Origin: Chitinophagaceae bacterium
GTDB lineage: Bacteria > Bacteroidota > Bacteroidia > Chitinophagales > Chitinophagaceae
Length of the DNA: 38,180 bases
Reading direction: 5' to 3'
Assembly: GCA_947379895.1 (NCBI GenBank)
Contig: CANCPA010000017.1
Span: 1-38,180, forward strand
Shown one piece after another: positions 28,219 through 37,471 of the stretch (the first letter of the stretch is position 1; each line of letters opens with the position of its first letter). The notes beneath the pieces are model-generated. The model saw only the letters and a list, made by a program, of their open reading frames with translations. It ran no database searches and was not told the DNA's origin. Made by a program: the position numbers and the translations under genes.

Positions 28219-30000
28219 CTACCAACCAGGATTCTGATTACCAAAATTGGCATTAGCAGCCAATTCAGCAGCAGGTATAGGAAATAGCTTGTACTTGTCA
28301 ATCCATGGAATCACAGTAACAGGCTGAACTGTTCCACCTACCCATTTTTTAGCAAATGAATTCCATACAGGCAAGGTCATTTGATTACTTGCCAATTGAG
28401 GGTAAAAGGTTTCAAAACGCCATTGAAGCATACACTTTCCTGTATTACCATATTGCATTCGGACACAATCGAACCATCTACTAAATTCACCAGCTAATTC
28501 TAAACCTCTTTCATTAAATACTGCCATTCTGAAATCGGTCTTTGAAAGACCAAGTGGTAAATCGGCGGGTACCGACCTAGGGTTTCCGTCTGCAAGTCTA
28601 GCCCTTCGTCTCACCGTCATAAAAATATTCCAAGCAATACCAGGCTGCCCTAATTCATTCAAAGCCTCTGCCTTGATAAGATATACTTCGGCGAGCCTAA
28701 TGATATATTCATCGTTTTCATTGTTCCAAGGATCTAATCCATTGGGGTCTCGATATTTATTGAGATAAGGTTGGGTTTTGCGGTTTAGGTTGGCAGAATC
28801 AGCTACGACAACCGGATATGTAATAAAGTGACTAATTGGAATAGAAGTGGTACTGTACCAATTGGTAAGGAAATTATAGTCCGTCCGATAATCATTTACC
28901 CCATTTTTATTATAGTCACCTGTCCTATACAAATCATAAAACCAAGGTTGAATCTGAACTGTACCTGCTCCATAACCGTTAGTCTGATTTCCACACACAT
29001 AAGGTTCATTTCCAGAAGTGGTTGTATAGGCCATTTGGGAACCCTTTGAATTTTGGTTGGCAGTAGTGAAATCACGGGTCTGTTGTATGCCAAAAATGAC
29101 TTCATTATAAGCCATAGGCTCATTAGACACGTCAAAAATGCTGGCATAATAGGGTAGTAACCTATATTGGTTTGAATTGATGACACTATCTGAAAATGAA
29201 TTTGCCAATGTGTAATATTTGGGAGATTCGGAGGATCGATTATTTAAATCGCAGTAATTGGCATAAGTCAGATAAGCCAAAGCCAATATAGCCTGTGCAG
29301 CCCCTTTTGTAGCCCTCCCCCTTTCAGCAGTAGGTTGAAGTGAATACGGAATACACATTTGATTGGCATTTGACAAATCAATAAATATTTGATGATAAAC
29401 AGAGTCTATACTTTGTCTAGGCTTACTGAAATTATTGTTGGGCTGTGATGAAGAAAGACTAACGGGTACACCACCAAAAAGACGAACAAGATTAAAATAA
29501 GTGAATCCACGCATGAAGTACATTTCTCCAATCACTTTCTTTCTTGTAGCAGCAGTCACTAATGAACCTGCTTTATTGATAGACTCAATTAAACTATTTG
29601 ACCTGTTGATTGCTGCAAAAAAATTATTCCAAGATGAGTTAATATAGGGATCGGTAGATAACTCACTGTGTGTCAGCCAATACCCTTGATTAGCAAAAGA
29701 AGGGGTAGAGAATTCATCTGCACTAAAAAGAATCATACCATGTGCGGAAGACTTATATAAACTATAGGATTGATATTGTGCATAAATACCATTTGCAAGT
29801 ACTGCAACATCCGCATCGGACTGAATATACCCGTCTGCAGGAGACACCCCATACAAACTTTCTTTTAAAGTACAGCCGTGTAGGAAAAATTGACCAAACG
29901 ACATAAAAAACAAGTAAGTCATCAGGCTTTTCAACCTAATACACTTTATATTTTCCATCGTTATTAATCGCCCTATTTTAGTAACTGTTCGTCCCATCAT
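28219..30000 (-). CDS. susD: SusD/RagB-type outer-membrane glycan-binding lipoprotein
   Basis: This SusD-family protein works as the lid on the SusC channel. As drawn it has 593 residues, but Met15 (codon at 29956-29958) is the more natural start: it gives a basic N-terminus, a hydrophobic stretch and a lipobox FLHGC with Cys43 (numbered from the longer start). Family features include the early YGVSPADGYIQSDADV segment, helical TPR-like stretches (about 100-300) with GEMYFMRGFTYFNLVRLFGG (157-176), and the C-terminal RLAEVYLIKAEALNELG and RWFDCVRM blocks. It follows susC by 15 bases, so they are co-transcribed. The bound ligand cannot be read from the sequence. Confidence 0.93.
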   Translation of the reverse strand: MMGRTVTKIGRLITMENIKCIRLKSLMTYLFFMSFGQFFLHGCTLKESLYGVSPADGYIQSDADVAVLANGIYAQYQSYSLYKSSAHGMILFSADEFSTPSFANQGYWLTHSELSTDPYINSSWNNFFAAINRSNSLIESINKAGSLVTAATRKKVIGEMYFMRGFTYFNLVRLFGGVPVSLSSSQPNNNFSKPRQSIDSVYHQIFIDLSNANQMCIPYSLQPTAERGRATKGAAQAILALAYLTYANYCDLNNRSSESPKYYTLANSFSDSVINSNQYRLLPYYASIFDVSNEPMAYNEVIFGIQQTRDFTTANQNSKGSQMAYTTTSGNEPYVCGNQTNGYGAGTVQIQPWFYDLYRTGDYNKNGVNDYRTDYNFLTNWYSTTSIPISHFITYPVVVADSANLNRKTQPYLNKYRDPNGLDPWNNENDEYIIRLAEVYLIKAEALNELGQPGIAWNIFMTVRRRARLADGNPRSVPADLPLGLSKTDFRMAVFNERGLELAGEFSRWFDCVRMQYGNTGKCMLQWRFETFYPQLASNQMTLPVWNSFAKKWVGGTVQPVTVIPWIDKYKLFPIPAAELAANANFGNQNPGW

Positions 30001-30015
30001 TATGAATGTAATATT

Positions 30016-33000
30016 TTAAAATGAAACATTTATACCCGTAGAAAACGTCCTGTTCTGAGGAATTACTCCGTTGTCTTGCCCTTGCGTTAAGGGATTGGCA
30101 GCGGCACTGTTTACCTCTGGGTCATATCCCTTATAATTAGTCAGCGTCAATAGGTTAGTACCTGTTACAAAACAATTAATTGAGTTCAGAATGGGTGACT
30201 TTTTAATTTTGAATTGATAGGAAACCGTAACACTTTTTAAACGCAGATAAGAAGCATCCTCAATAATAAAATCCGTAAAAAAACCATAGAAAGGAGTTCC
30301 TCCCGATTGTGCAATTGGGTAAGTATTGCTCGTTCCTGGTCCTGTCCAACGATTTTGATAGGCCTCAGCAGAAATATTTTTATTGGTTGACCTTGATAAA
30401 CCATCGAGATAATACCTATTGACATTGGCAACTTGATGCCCTACCGACCCCTGTATGAGAACATTAAGCGAAAACGACTTCCAAAAGAAATCGTTTGTTA
30501 TACCAAAAAAATATTTAGGAAAAGGATTCCCAATGATAGTCCTGTCTGAAGCAGATATTAAACCATCCTTATTAAGGTCAGCTATCTTAAAAAAACCAGG
30601 TTTCGCATTGATGGAAACACCGGGAGAATTATCAATTTCTGCTTGGGTTTGATATATTCCTGATACCCTATATCCATAAAATGAACCAATTGCAAATCCT
30701 GGTGTCGCTATATTTAGACTCTGACTATTCAATGAAGTCGCCCCTAAAACATTGGGTACAATATTATTGAAGGAAATAACCTTGTTTCGATTAAATGAAA
30801 TATTCCCTCCCACATTCCACCTCAACTTTTTGGTCAACACCTGACACATTGTAGATATTTCAATCCCTTTATTTTCCACTTCACCTGCATTTGTAGAGTA
30901 ACTTGTGAATCCAGTAGTACCTGGTATGATTAAACTTACTAGCAAATTGCTTGTTCTTTTATTGTACGTTTCTACAGTTAGGCTATATCGTCCATTCAAA
31001 ATACCCATATCCATACCTAGATTATAGATGCCCGTATATTCCCATCCCAAGTTATTATTGGCAATATTTAAGGGTCCGAATGCAGTGATGATATTATTAT
31101 TAATTACAGAATTATTGTAAGCTAATTGTGATATGGATGAACCTACATTAACTGACTGATTTCCTGATATACCGTAACTCGTTCTTAATTTCAATAAGGA
31201 AACTACTGGAAATATTTTCATAAATGATTCTCTATCTACATTCCAAGCTGCTGCAACAGCAGGAAAGAAACCCCATTTATTACCTTCTGAGAACCTACTT
31301 GTTCCATCATACCGTCCAGTTAGTGTAAAAATATATCTATCGTTATAAATGTAATTAGTTCTGAAAATAAAGGATGCTAAAGCCGATTCAACAATCGAAT
31401 TTGAAGGTTTATCATCTATTGTCCCAACACCTATATTCGTGTAAGACAATCGGTCGTTCGTAAAATTGGCAGCACCACTTCCTGATTTTCTGTCAATAAA
31501 ATGTTGCCAAGTGTAACCTGTTAGGGCAGTAAATCTGCTTTTGCCCCACGTTTTATTGTACGAAAGAGTTGATTCAGTTAAATAATTTACCGAACTAGCG
31601 TTACCTTGATAAGCATATCCATGACGATTACTTCCTGCTGTTCCGGTAGGCAAATAAAGGTTTCTGAGAGAAGAAGACGAATTGATTCCTGTTCGGAAGT
31701 TACATTTCAGGTCTTTTGTTATTTTCAAATCAGAAAAGAATGCACCATTCATTAATACAACCCGATTTTCATCATTGCCATATAAAATATTTTGCATGGG
31801 ATTGTCGATACCATAATTCAAGTTGGCTACAGAATCCTGTGAAAATGGTTTGTTGATAGGTGGGGTAAGTAGGGCCTGACTAATAATCTTATTTTCATTC
31901 ACACCATGATTAAGGCTCATCGTACTATTGATATTAACCCCATAACTGAACGACTTGTTTACCTTTCTGTCAACATTTAATCGAACCGTTCCTCTTTGAT
32001 AGAGAGAAGTTAAAATGACACCCGTTTGATTCAGGTATCCAAGAGAAAGTGAATATCTTAATTTATCATCGCCCGCAGTAAATTTCAATTGATGACTTTG
32101 GGCAATACCAGTTTGAATCAAAGAATTTTGCCAATTGTTTTCAAAGCCATTCAGTGTATTGTAATTTCCTTGATTGTAGGCAATGTAACCATTATTTATA
32201 TCGGAAAAGGCCTCGTTAGAGTAGGACAAATAATCCTTTGAGCTCAGTACATTGATTTGCTTTTTAACAATATTAGAAAAATCTTCTCGAAATGAATAGG
32301 TGATATTGTCTTTCCCAACTACTCCCCTTTTGGTAGAAATAATTACCACCCCATTTGCCCCTCTTGAACCATAAATAGCAGTAGCAGATGCGTCCTTTAA
32401 TATTTCTATCGACTCAATATCATTCGGATTTAAAGATGCTAAGGAATTTTCCGTAGCTAAATTAACCAAATCACTTGATAAACCCGTTGTAGGGGTTACA
32501 CTACCAGAAGATATAGGATATCCATCAACAACAATTAGCGGTGAATTGGAACCAGAGATAGAATTTGCACCACGAATCAAGAAAGTCATTCCACCTGCCA
32601 AAGCACCTGAATTTTGTGTAATCTGTACACCTGCCACCCTTCCTTGAATAAACTGTTCGAAGGAAGTGGTAGGTGTATTTTCGACACCATCCGTTTTTAA
32701 TTTTGTAATAGAACCAGTAAGGTCGGATTTCTTAACCGTACCATATCCAATAACAATTACATCATCTAACTTATTAACAATAGGATACATCACTATATCA
32801 ATATTATCGTCAACTCTTTTTTCAATGGTTTTATACCCAATATGTGTAACAACCAACTTAGCATTTTCGTTTTTGACATGAATTACAAACTCACCCATTT
32901 TGTTTGTAATCACCTTATTCGTAGTCCCTTTTTCGGTAATAGTCACTCCTTCAAGAGGTAAACCGGTACTATCCTTAACTATCCCTGAAACTGTATTTGA

Positions 33001-33372
33001 GTTCACTTTAAATGGGTCTGAATTTATCAAATTAATTGAGACGTTTTTTTTTGTAGGAAAAAGAACAATCGTTCCATTTACTAGCTGATAACTTATTCCA
33101 TTAGGTATGAGAATAGTATTGATAAAATCTGAAATATTTTTATTCATGCTATGATAGCTAACAATCGTACTTAATTTAAGTAAACCTGAGCTATAATTGA
33201 ACTTCACATTAGTGAGCGTACTGATAGTTTTAATGGCATTTTCTATTTTCACTTTCTCTAAATTAACCATAAACGTCTTGTTTAAGACATCCTGCCCTTT
33301 AGCATGAAAAGTAAAGATGGAACATAAAAGCAAACTAAGAATGAAATAATGAAACAAGCATTTATTATTCAT
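30016..33372 (-). CDS. susC: SusC-type TonB-dependent transporter with STN signalling domain
   Basis: This 1118-residue outer-membrane transporter imports oligosaccharides with energy from TonB. Signal peptide 1-26; STN domain about 33-107; carboxypeptidase-regulatory-like beta-sandwich about 127-196 (SGIVKDSTGLPLEGVTI); plug starting DDVIVIGYGT (203-212), with SPLIVVDGYPI and the ASATAIYGSRGANGVVIIST block typical of SusC proteins; then a large 22-strand-type barrel, ending in an aromatic-rich C-terminus (INVSF). The STN domain is the part of such receptors that contacts a FecR anti-sigma factor, and fecR/fecI-like genes lie immediately upstream, so this receptor probably senses as well as transports. 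A hairpin spans the fecR stop before it. Its promoter was not recognisable. Confidence 0.96.
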   Translation of the reverse strand: MNNKCLFHYFILSLLLCSIFTFHAKGQDVLNKTFMVNLEKVKIENAIKTISTLTNVKFNYSSGLLKLSTIVSYHSMNKNISDFINTILIPNGISYQLVNGTIVLFPTKKNVSINLINSDPFKVNSNTVSGIVKDSTGLPLEGVTITEKGTTNKVITNKMGEFVIHVKNENAKLVVTHIGYKTIEKRVDDNIDIVMYPIVNKLDDVIVIGYGTVKKSDLTGSITKLKTDGVENTPTTSFEQFIQGRVAGVQITQNSGALAGGMTFLIRGANSISGSNSPLIVVDGYPISSGSVTPTTGLSSDLVNLATENSLASLNPNDIESIEILKDASATAIYGSRGANGVVIISTKRGVVGKDNITYSFREDFSNIVKKQINVLSSKDYLSYSNEAFSDINNGYIAYNQGNYNTLNGFENNWQNSLIQTGIAQSHQLKFTAGDDKLRYSLSLGYLNQTGVILTSLYQRGTVRLNVDRKVNKSFSYGVNINSTMSLNHGVNENKIISQALLTPPINKPFSQDSVANLNYGIDNPMQNILYGNDENRVVLMNGAFFSDLKITKDLKCNFRTGINSSSSLRNLYLPTGTAGSNRHGYAYQGNASSVNYLTESTLSYNKTWGKSRFTALTGYTWQHFIDRKSGSGAANFTNDRLSYTNIGVGTIDDKPSNSIVESALASFIFRTNYIYNDRYIFTLTGRYDGTSRFSEGNKWGFFPAVAAAWNVDRESFMKIFPVVSLLKLRTSYGISGNQSVNVGSSISQLAYNNSVINNNIITAFGPLNIANNNLGWEYTGIYNLGMDMGILNGRYSLTVETYNKRTSNLLVSLIIPGTTGFTSYSTNAGEVENKGIEISTMCQVLTKKLRWNVGGNISFNRNKVISFNNIVPNVLGATSLNSQSLNIATPGFAIGSFYGYRVSGIYQTQAEIDNSPGVSINAKPGFFKIADLNKDGLISASDRTIIGNPFPKYFFGITNDFFWKSFSLNVLIQGSVGHQVANVNRYYLDGLSRSTNKNISAEAYQNRWTGPGTSNTYPIAQSGGTPFYGFFTDFIIEDASYLRLKSVTVSYQFKIKKSPILNSINCFVTGTNLLTLTNYKGYDPEVNSAAANPLTQGQDNGVIPQNRTFSTGINVSF

Positions 33373-33456
33373 GGCAATAAAATAAGCAGTAACAAAGAGT
33401 CACGTTAAATATAAAAAATGAAATATTTTAAATCAATCCCTCATTACAAAGAAGTT

Positions 33457-33511
33457 GTAAGTGATAAGTAGTAAATTATACTTTACTTACAACTTAATAC
33501 TTATCACTTAC
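33457..33511 (-). terminator. Hairpin overlapping the fecR stop codon (terminator or attenuator)
   Basis: Arms 33457-33474 and 33494-33511 are inverted copies with one mismatch in 18 (core GTAAGTGATAAGTA). The right arm includes the fecR stop codon at 33504-33506. On the minus strand the stem is followed by AACTTCTTTG, a poor T-run, so it may separate regulator from transporter transcripts by attenuation or protect an RNA end. Confidence 0.5.
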
Positions 33512-34580
33512 ACCCTACACCCGTAATTAGTATTTTTGTTCCATTTGTTTGAAAGTTGGCATCAATAGTCAAACAAATAATTTTCAACTTGGTATATAAG
33601 TCCTGTTCGGTTACATCGCCTGTAAACACACAATTGTTTAACCCTTCATTTTCTAGCACTATATCAATGGCATAATTCTGTTGTAATTGCTTTACAATAT
33701 CACGTAATTTGGTTTTCTCAAATACAAATGACACAGGCTCTTGGCTCTCGGAGATATAATTATTATGTTTCACCACGAGTGTAGGTGCATCTACGAGTGT
33801 TACATTCAGTTGCTTAACCTGTTCTTGATAAGCAACTTTTTGGTTTGGGAATAATAATACAGGAGGCAATAACCTGCTAGAATCTGCGAGCATCTTTGTG
33901 TTTTCATACACCTGAACCTTTCCTGATTTCACTTCTACTGCCACATTGCCTTTAGTTTGACCATTCACTGTAAACTTTGTGCCTAGAACCCTTGTTGTAA
34001 CAGAACCACAATAAACATAAAATGGCATACTCTTATTCTTTGCAACATCGAAGCAAGCAATACCTTCTAAATAAACCTCTCGTTTTTTGTTTTTATAGTC
34101 ATAATTATAATGTATAGACGCCCCTGCTTGAAGGGTTATCAAACTACTGTCGGGTAAATAATAATTAAGGTTTGCATTGGTATTATTTTTCTGATTGACG
34201 ATATTATCAGAAGGAATAATGGATGCGAATGAAGGTGTAGCTTGTTTATTTTGGAACAGGAATATTGAAATTGCTATTATAAAAAGTATGCAGGCGGCAG
34301 CCAAATAAGGCAATAACTTATTCCTTTTGAAAGATACTTGTAGAGTAGTATTAGAGAATTTATCTGATTCTGCAATCTTACGCATTATTTCGTGTGATAC
34401 ATGAACGGGTAGTTTTACATCAGATACTCTTTTGGCCTTTAATTCGACAAGTAGAAAATCGTTGACCAAATGGTCATACAAACCCGTATTAATCAATTCG
34501 AAAAACTCATTAATACCGTCAGTATCGAGCGTTCGGGCAATGTATTTATCTAATAATATTTTAAAAATTTCTTGTTGCAT
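33504..34580 (-). CDS. fecR: FecR-type anti-sigma factor
   Basis: This 358-residue inner-membrane protein is of the usual length. The N-terminal cytoplasmic part (1-88) would hold the sigma factor. One transmembrane helix is clear at 89-109 (LPYLAAACILFIIAISIFLF). The periplasmic FecR domain spans about 135-230 with the LITLQAGASIHYNY and VLGTKFTV motifs, and a C-terminal DUF4974-like domain at about 285-355 is the part expected to touch the STN domain of SusC. It starts 52 bases after the sigma gene stop and precedes susC, the standard order of a cell-surface signalling cassette. The stop codon lies in a long hairpin. Confidence 0.95.
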   Translation of the reverse strand: MQQEIFKILLDKYIARTLDTDGINEFFELINTGLYDHLVNDFLLVELKAKRVSDVKLPVHVSHEIMRKIAESDKFSNTTLQVSFKRNKLLPYLAAACILFIIAISIFLFQNKQATPSFASIIPSDNIVNQKNNTNANLNYYLPDSSLITLQAGASIHYNYDYKNKKREVYLEGIACFDVAKNKSMPFYVYCGSVTTRVLGTKFTVNGQTKGNVAVEVKSGKVQVYENTKMLADSSRLLPPVLLFPNQKVAYQEQVKQLNVTLVDAPTLVVKHNNYISESQEPVSFVFEKTKLRDIVKQLQQNYAIDIVLENEGLNNCVFTGDVTEQDLYTKLKIICLTIDANFQTNGTKILITGVGCK

Positions 34581-34632
34581 TACTATAAAGACCCGTTACT
34601 AAAAGTCTATGAGTACGCAAAACGAATATTTT

Positions 34633-35217
34633 TTATAAAAAGAGAGAAAAAAGATTAAAGCCTGATTCTTTTATGTATTTACGAATCTGTTTTAGGGCTC
34701 TAACTAGGTGTTTATTTACAGTTAATGGAGAGATTTTTAATTTTGATGCCACCTCTTGGTGAGATAGATTTCGGAGTTTAACTAACTCATATACCTTCTT
34801 TTGATGTTCGGTTAATGTCGAAATTGCATTTTCGTGAAGATTATGATAAATATTTTTGTCTATCCCGTTTTCAGGATGTTCTTCAAATAATGAGTCCTCA
34901 ACTACCCTATAATCATCGATACGTTTCCATTCGGCAGCTATTTTCCTAAATTGTTTCAGACAATGATTTCTTGCAACAATAAATAACCAATTTTCAAGGG
35001 ACTGTAATTCGGTTAGATTCTTACGTTCAAACCAAAGCTTTAGAAATACATCCTGTACTACTTCTTCTGCTAAGATGGGAGAATTAAGTATCATGATGGC
35101 CACTCTGTAAATATTATCCTTATGTAAATCGTAAATAAATTGAAACGCATAGTTGCTATCCTGACTAATCAGAAGAAGTAATCTTTTTTCATCGTAAGGA
35201 GTAGCAGTATCTGACAT
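34633..35217 (-). CDS. FecI-like ECF sigma factor
   Basis: The 194-residue protein has sigma-70 region 2 at about 24-92 (AEEVVQDVFLKLWFER and the SLENWLFIVARNHC helix, characteristic of Bacteroidota ECF sigmas) and region 4 at about 130-182, a helix-turn-helix with NLSHQEVASKLKIS and TVNKHLVRAL. Region 1.1 and 3 are absent, as expected for ECF factors. It would direct RNA polymerase to susC and linked genes when freed from the adjacent FecR. A TACATTTG promoter element lies about 65 bases upstream, suggesting its own expression uses the housekeeping sigma factor. Confidence 0.95.
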   Translation of the reverse strand: MSDTATPYDEKRLLLLISQDSNYAFQFIYDLHKDNIYRVAIMILNSPILAEEVVQDVFLKLWFERKNLTELQSLENWLFIVARNHCLKQFRKIAAEWKRIDDYRVVEDSLFEEHPENGIDKNIYHNLHENAISTLTEHQKKVYELVKLRNLSHQEVASKLKISPLTVNKHLVRALKQIRKYIKESGFNLFSLFL

Positions 35218-35282
35218 CTTATTATTTAAATAATTTTTCGCTGAGAAAAGGGATAAGGCATGTTCTTGTTAAGAATCGTTTG

Positions 35283-35290
35283 CAAATGTA
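35283..35290 (-). promoter_or_regulatory. Bacteroidota -7 promoter element for the sigma factor gene
   Basis: The minus strand reads TACATTTG, a full match to the TAnnTTTG -7 consensus used by the primary sigma factor of Bacteroidota. A TTTTG lies 25 bases further upstream (35316-35320), a little farther than the usual 19-21 for the -33 element. Transcription would begin about 60 bases ahead of the sigma gene start. It is the only full match that I found ahead of a gene in the window. Confidence 0.5.
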
Positions 35291-35327
35291 GTCGTATTTT
35301 ATTTTAAATTATTTTCAAAAGTAGAGT

Positions 35328-35349
35328 GGGTGCATAAAAGTTTTTCGCT
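35328..35349. repeat. Lone arm of the 155-258 element
   Basis: These 22 bases (GGGTGCATAAAAG then TTTTTCGCT) equal the reverse complement of 236-257. The partner arm and interior are missing here. The broken plus-strand frame begins right after it, so it probably marks an old insertion or deletion end. Confidence 0.6.
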
Positions 35350-35369
35350 GTGACTTAAAGGGTCAGTCA

Positions 35370-35573
35370 GACGACGCAAGAGTTGAATGTAAAAGAGGTA
35401 CAGAAATAGTGTTTACTACCGTTACAAATGTTAGTAAATCAACATTTATTGACGAAAGTCCGAACCTGATTACAAACTTACCTGAAAAAAGACAGTACAG
35501 AGTTTGGTTTCTTAAAGGCGACAAAGTAGTTGGAATTGTAAGCACTATTGTAACTATTACAGTAGAAGGATAA
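35370..35573 (+). pseudogene. C-terminal remnant of a plus-strand protein gene
   Basis: This is the only plausible plus-strand coding sequence. From 35370 an uninterrupted frame of 67 codons runs to a TAA at 35571-35573. The product contains RVECKRGTEIVFTTVTNVSK, then FIDESPNLI, LPEKRQYRVWFLKGDKVVG and ends TIVTITVEG, a sequence with the alternating pattern and YRVWF strand of a fibronectin-III-like domain. It has no start codon: the frame stays open back to 35325 but crosses the repeat arm at 35328-35349. The most likely reading is the tail of a gene destroyed by insertion or deletion at that arm. I do not recognise the parent family. Confidence 0.55.
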
Positions 35574-35824
35574 TCTTTTGAGTGATGAGTTATGAAATAT
35601 GAGTTATGAGTGCAAGCATTAGGTAATAGGATATAAATTTTAAGTTTGTGTTTAAAATTAATTAAAAACAAATCCCTCTACAAGTGTTTACCTATAAAGG
35701 GCTTTAATATGTTATTGTTTTAAAACTTTGTAGTTATTCTATTTTTTTCTATGAAAAGAAGTAAATAGTTACTACTCGAATACATTGAAATCTCTACTAT
35801 CAGATAAACATTAAAAAGAACCGA

Positions 35825-37471
35825 TTATTTCTTAATAAAAGAATTCTCTGAGGCGCCATTACTAAATTCTACAGTTTTACCAACACTAGTAAAGTCGGTT
35901 TTATCAACCTTTATTTGTGCAGATTTTTCTCCATTAACACTAAATAATAATTCAGGATTACTAGAATACTTCAAGCCTTCTACTTTAATGTTGGTTCCAT
36001 TATTAATAAAAACAACTGGATTTGTACTTGAACTAAATAATGACACATTTTTTAAGGAAATATCTTCAGCCTCTACAATTTCAGCCCCCTTTAGCGAATG
36101 CAATTCCAAATCCTCAAAATGAATCCCCTTGATACTCATTTCAGGCAAACCTCTAATCAACAAACCTTTTGCAGCACCGTCACAAACGATATTATTTACA
36201 TAAAATTCTTTGAATTGTGGTGTGGCATCAGTAACAGGATATACACCTGTCTTAGCACTTTTTACGGCATAGTACATATCAAATAGTACGGCCTCACGAA
36301 CAATATCCTTCATTTTGATATTTTTGATAAATATATTTTCAACGACTCCTCCCCTTCCACGAGTCGTTTTGAATCGTAACCCAATATCAGTACCATTAAA
36401 AATGCAATTAGTTACAAATATATTCTTAGCACCGCCCGACATTTCACTACCAATCACAAATCCTCCATGTGCCCGATACACCATACAATTTCTGACAACC
36501 ATATTTTCGGTAGGAATACCTCTCTTTCTACCTGCCTCATCCCTACCTGACTTCACACAAATACCATCATCGCCTGCATTAAATGTGCTATTTTCAAGTA
36601 CGACATCCTTGCAAGATTCTATATCTAAAGCATCTCCATTTTGTGCATTCCAATTATTATTCACATGAATACCTTGTATAGTCAATTCTTTACAAAGAAG
36701 TATATGCAAACACCATCCGGGAGAGTTTTTAAACGTTGTATTTTGTAATAAGACTTTTTGACAATTATTTAAGACTACCATGTTAGGACGAAAGAAATCC
36801 TTTATGTCTTCATAATCTTTTAGTGATTTACTAGGTTTCATTATCTCTTCTTCTTTCATAGTAGCCCCACTAGCAAAGCTCTGTGATGGATACCATGTTT
36901 TACCATTAGCACTAACCACTCCCCCGTTTGCTATTAAGCTAGCCCATTCACTTTCCGTCTGTTTACCTTTCGACATAGGTCGCCAAACTTCACCATGACC
37001 ATCAATAGTTCCGTTGCCAGTTATTGCAATATTTACTAAATCGTTTCCTGAAATAGGCGATTCATTACGAGGGGAAGGATGCCCTTCATAGTCTCCCATA
37101 ATTAACTTGTATTCATTTTTATCGCTAGTAAATAGAAGAAAAGCAGCGTCACTTATATGAAGATTAACATTACTTTTCATCACAATCGGACCTGTCAACC
37201 ACTCTCCCTTCGGTATCAGCACAACGCCTCCACCTTTTAAACTACAATCACTGATTGCATTATTGATACTCTTTGTATTTAACTTTTTCCCACCTACAAC
37301 TGCACCATAGGAAATAATATTAAAAGTATCCTTTTTGAAAGTAGGCAATTCGGCAGTTGGCAGATTATCCCATGAATATTTTTTTGTTTGAGCTGTTATA
37401 CCCAAATCGAGTATCATTAACATTAAAACGAAACAACTAATTTGTTTGAGTGTCATTTGAAATTTCATCAT
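35825..37471 (-). CDS. Secreted GH28 polygalacturonase-type glycoside hydrolase
   Basis: This 548-residue enzyme has a signal peptide (about 1-27, ITAQ). The mature protein opens with FNIISYGAVVGGKKLNTKSI (50-69), standard for GH28. All four catalytic blocks are present: NGDALD (278-283), AGDDGICVKSG (299-309) with the Asp301/Asp302 pair, AHGGFVIGSEMSGG (334-347), and RFKTTRGRGG (366-375) in place of the R-x-K block. The sequence between them (WRP, YPS and FFRPN) fits bacterial exo-acting or rhamnogalacturonan/xylogalacturonan-type members. It would hydrolyse alpha-linked galacturonic acid bonds, probably in the periplasm. It lies upstream of the sigma gene across a 607-base gap, so it is likely a separate transcript. 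No TAnnTTTG motif was found ahead of it. Confidence 0.93.
   Translation of the reverse strand: MMKFQMTLKQISCFVLMLMILDLGITAQTKKYSWDNLPTAELPTFKKDTFNIISYGAVVGGKKLNTKSINNAISDCSLKGGGVVLIPKGEWLTGPIVMKSNVNLHISDAAFLLFTSDKNEYKLIMGDYEGHPSPRNESPISGNDLVNIAITGNGTIDGHGEVWRPMSKGKQTESEWASLIANGGVVSANGKTWYPSQSFASGATMKEEEIMKPSKSLKDYEDIKDFFRPNMVVLNNCQKVLLQNTTFKNSPGWCLHILLCKELTIQGIHVNNNWNAQNGDALDIESCKDVVLENSTFNAGDDGICVKSGRDEAGRKRGIPTENMVVRNCMVYRAHGGFVIGSEMSGGAKNIFVTNCIFNGTDIGLRFKTTRGRGGVVENIFIKNIKMKDIVREAVLFDMYYAVKSAKTGVYPVTDATPQFKEFYVNNIVCDGAAKGLLIRGLPEMSIKGIHFEDLELHSLKGAEIVEAEDISLKNVSLFSSSTNPVVFINNGTNIKVEGLKYSSNPELLFSVNGEKSAQIKVDKTDFTSVGKTVEFSNGASENSFIKK

Larger units (their letters stand above)
35218..35824. 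other. 607-base gap: sigma promoter, repeat arm, broken gene end
   Basis: Next to the sigma gene lies a promoter motif (35283-35290), then a lone 22-base repeat arm (35328-35349), then the end of a plus-strand reading frame (35370-35573). The remaining 35574-35824 is AT-rich with short direct repeats (GAGTTATGA twice near 35588-35608) and no gene. The gap separates the GH28 gene from the rest of the locus. Confidence 0.65.

Noticed and set aside
35641-35648. TAAGTTTG on the plus strand as a promoter
   Set aside because: It matches TAnnTTTG but points to the end of the minus-strand GH28 gene, with no plus-strand gene to serve.
35363-35671. 102-residue minus-strand open frame
   Set aside because: It overlaps the plus-strand 67-codon remnant, whose product looks protein-like, while the minus-strand product is rich in Thr/Ser/Leu with no fold pattern.
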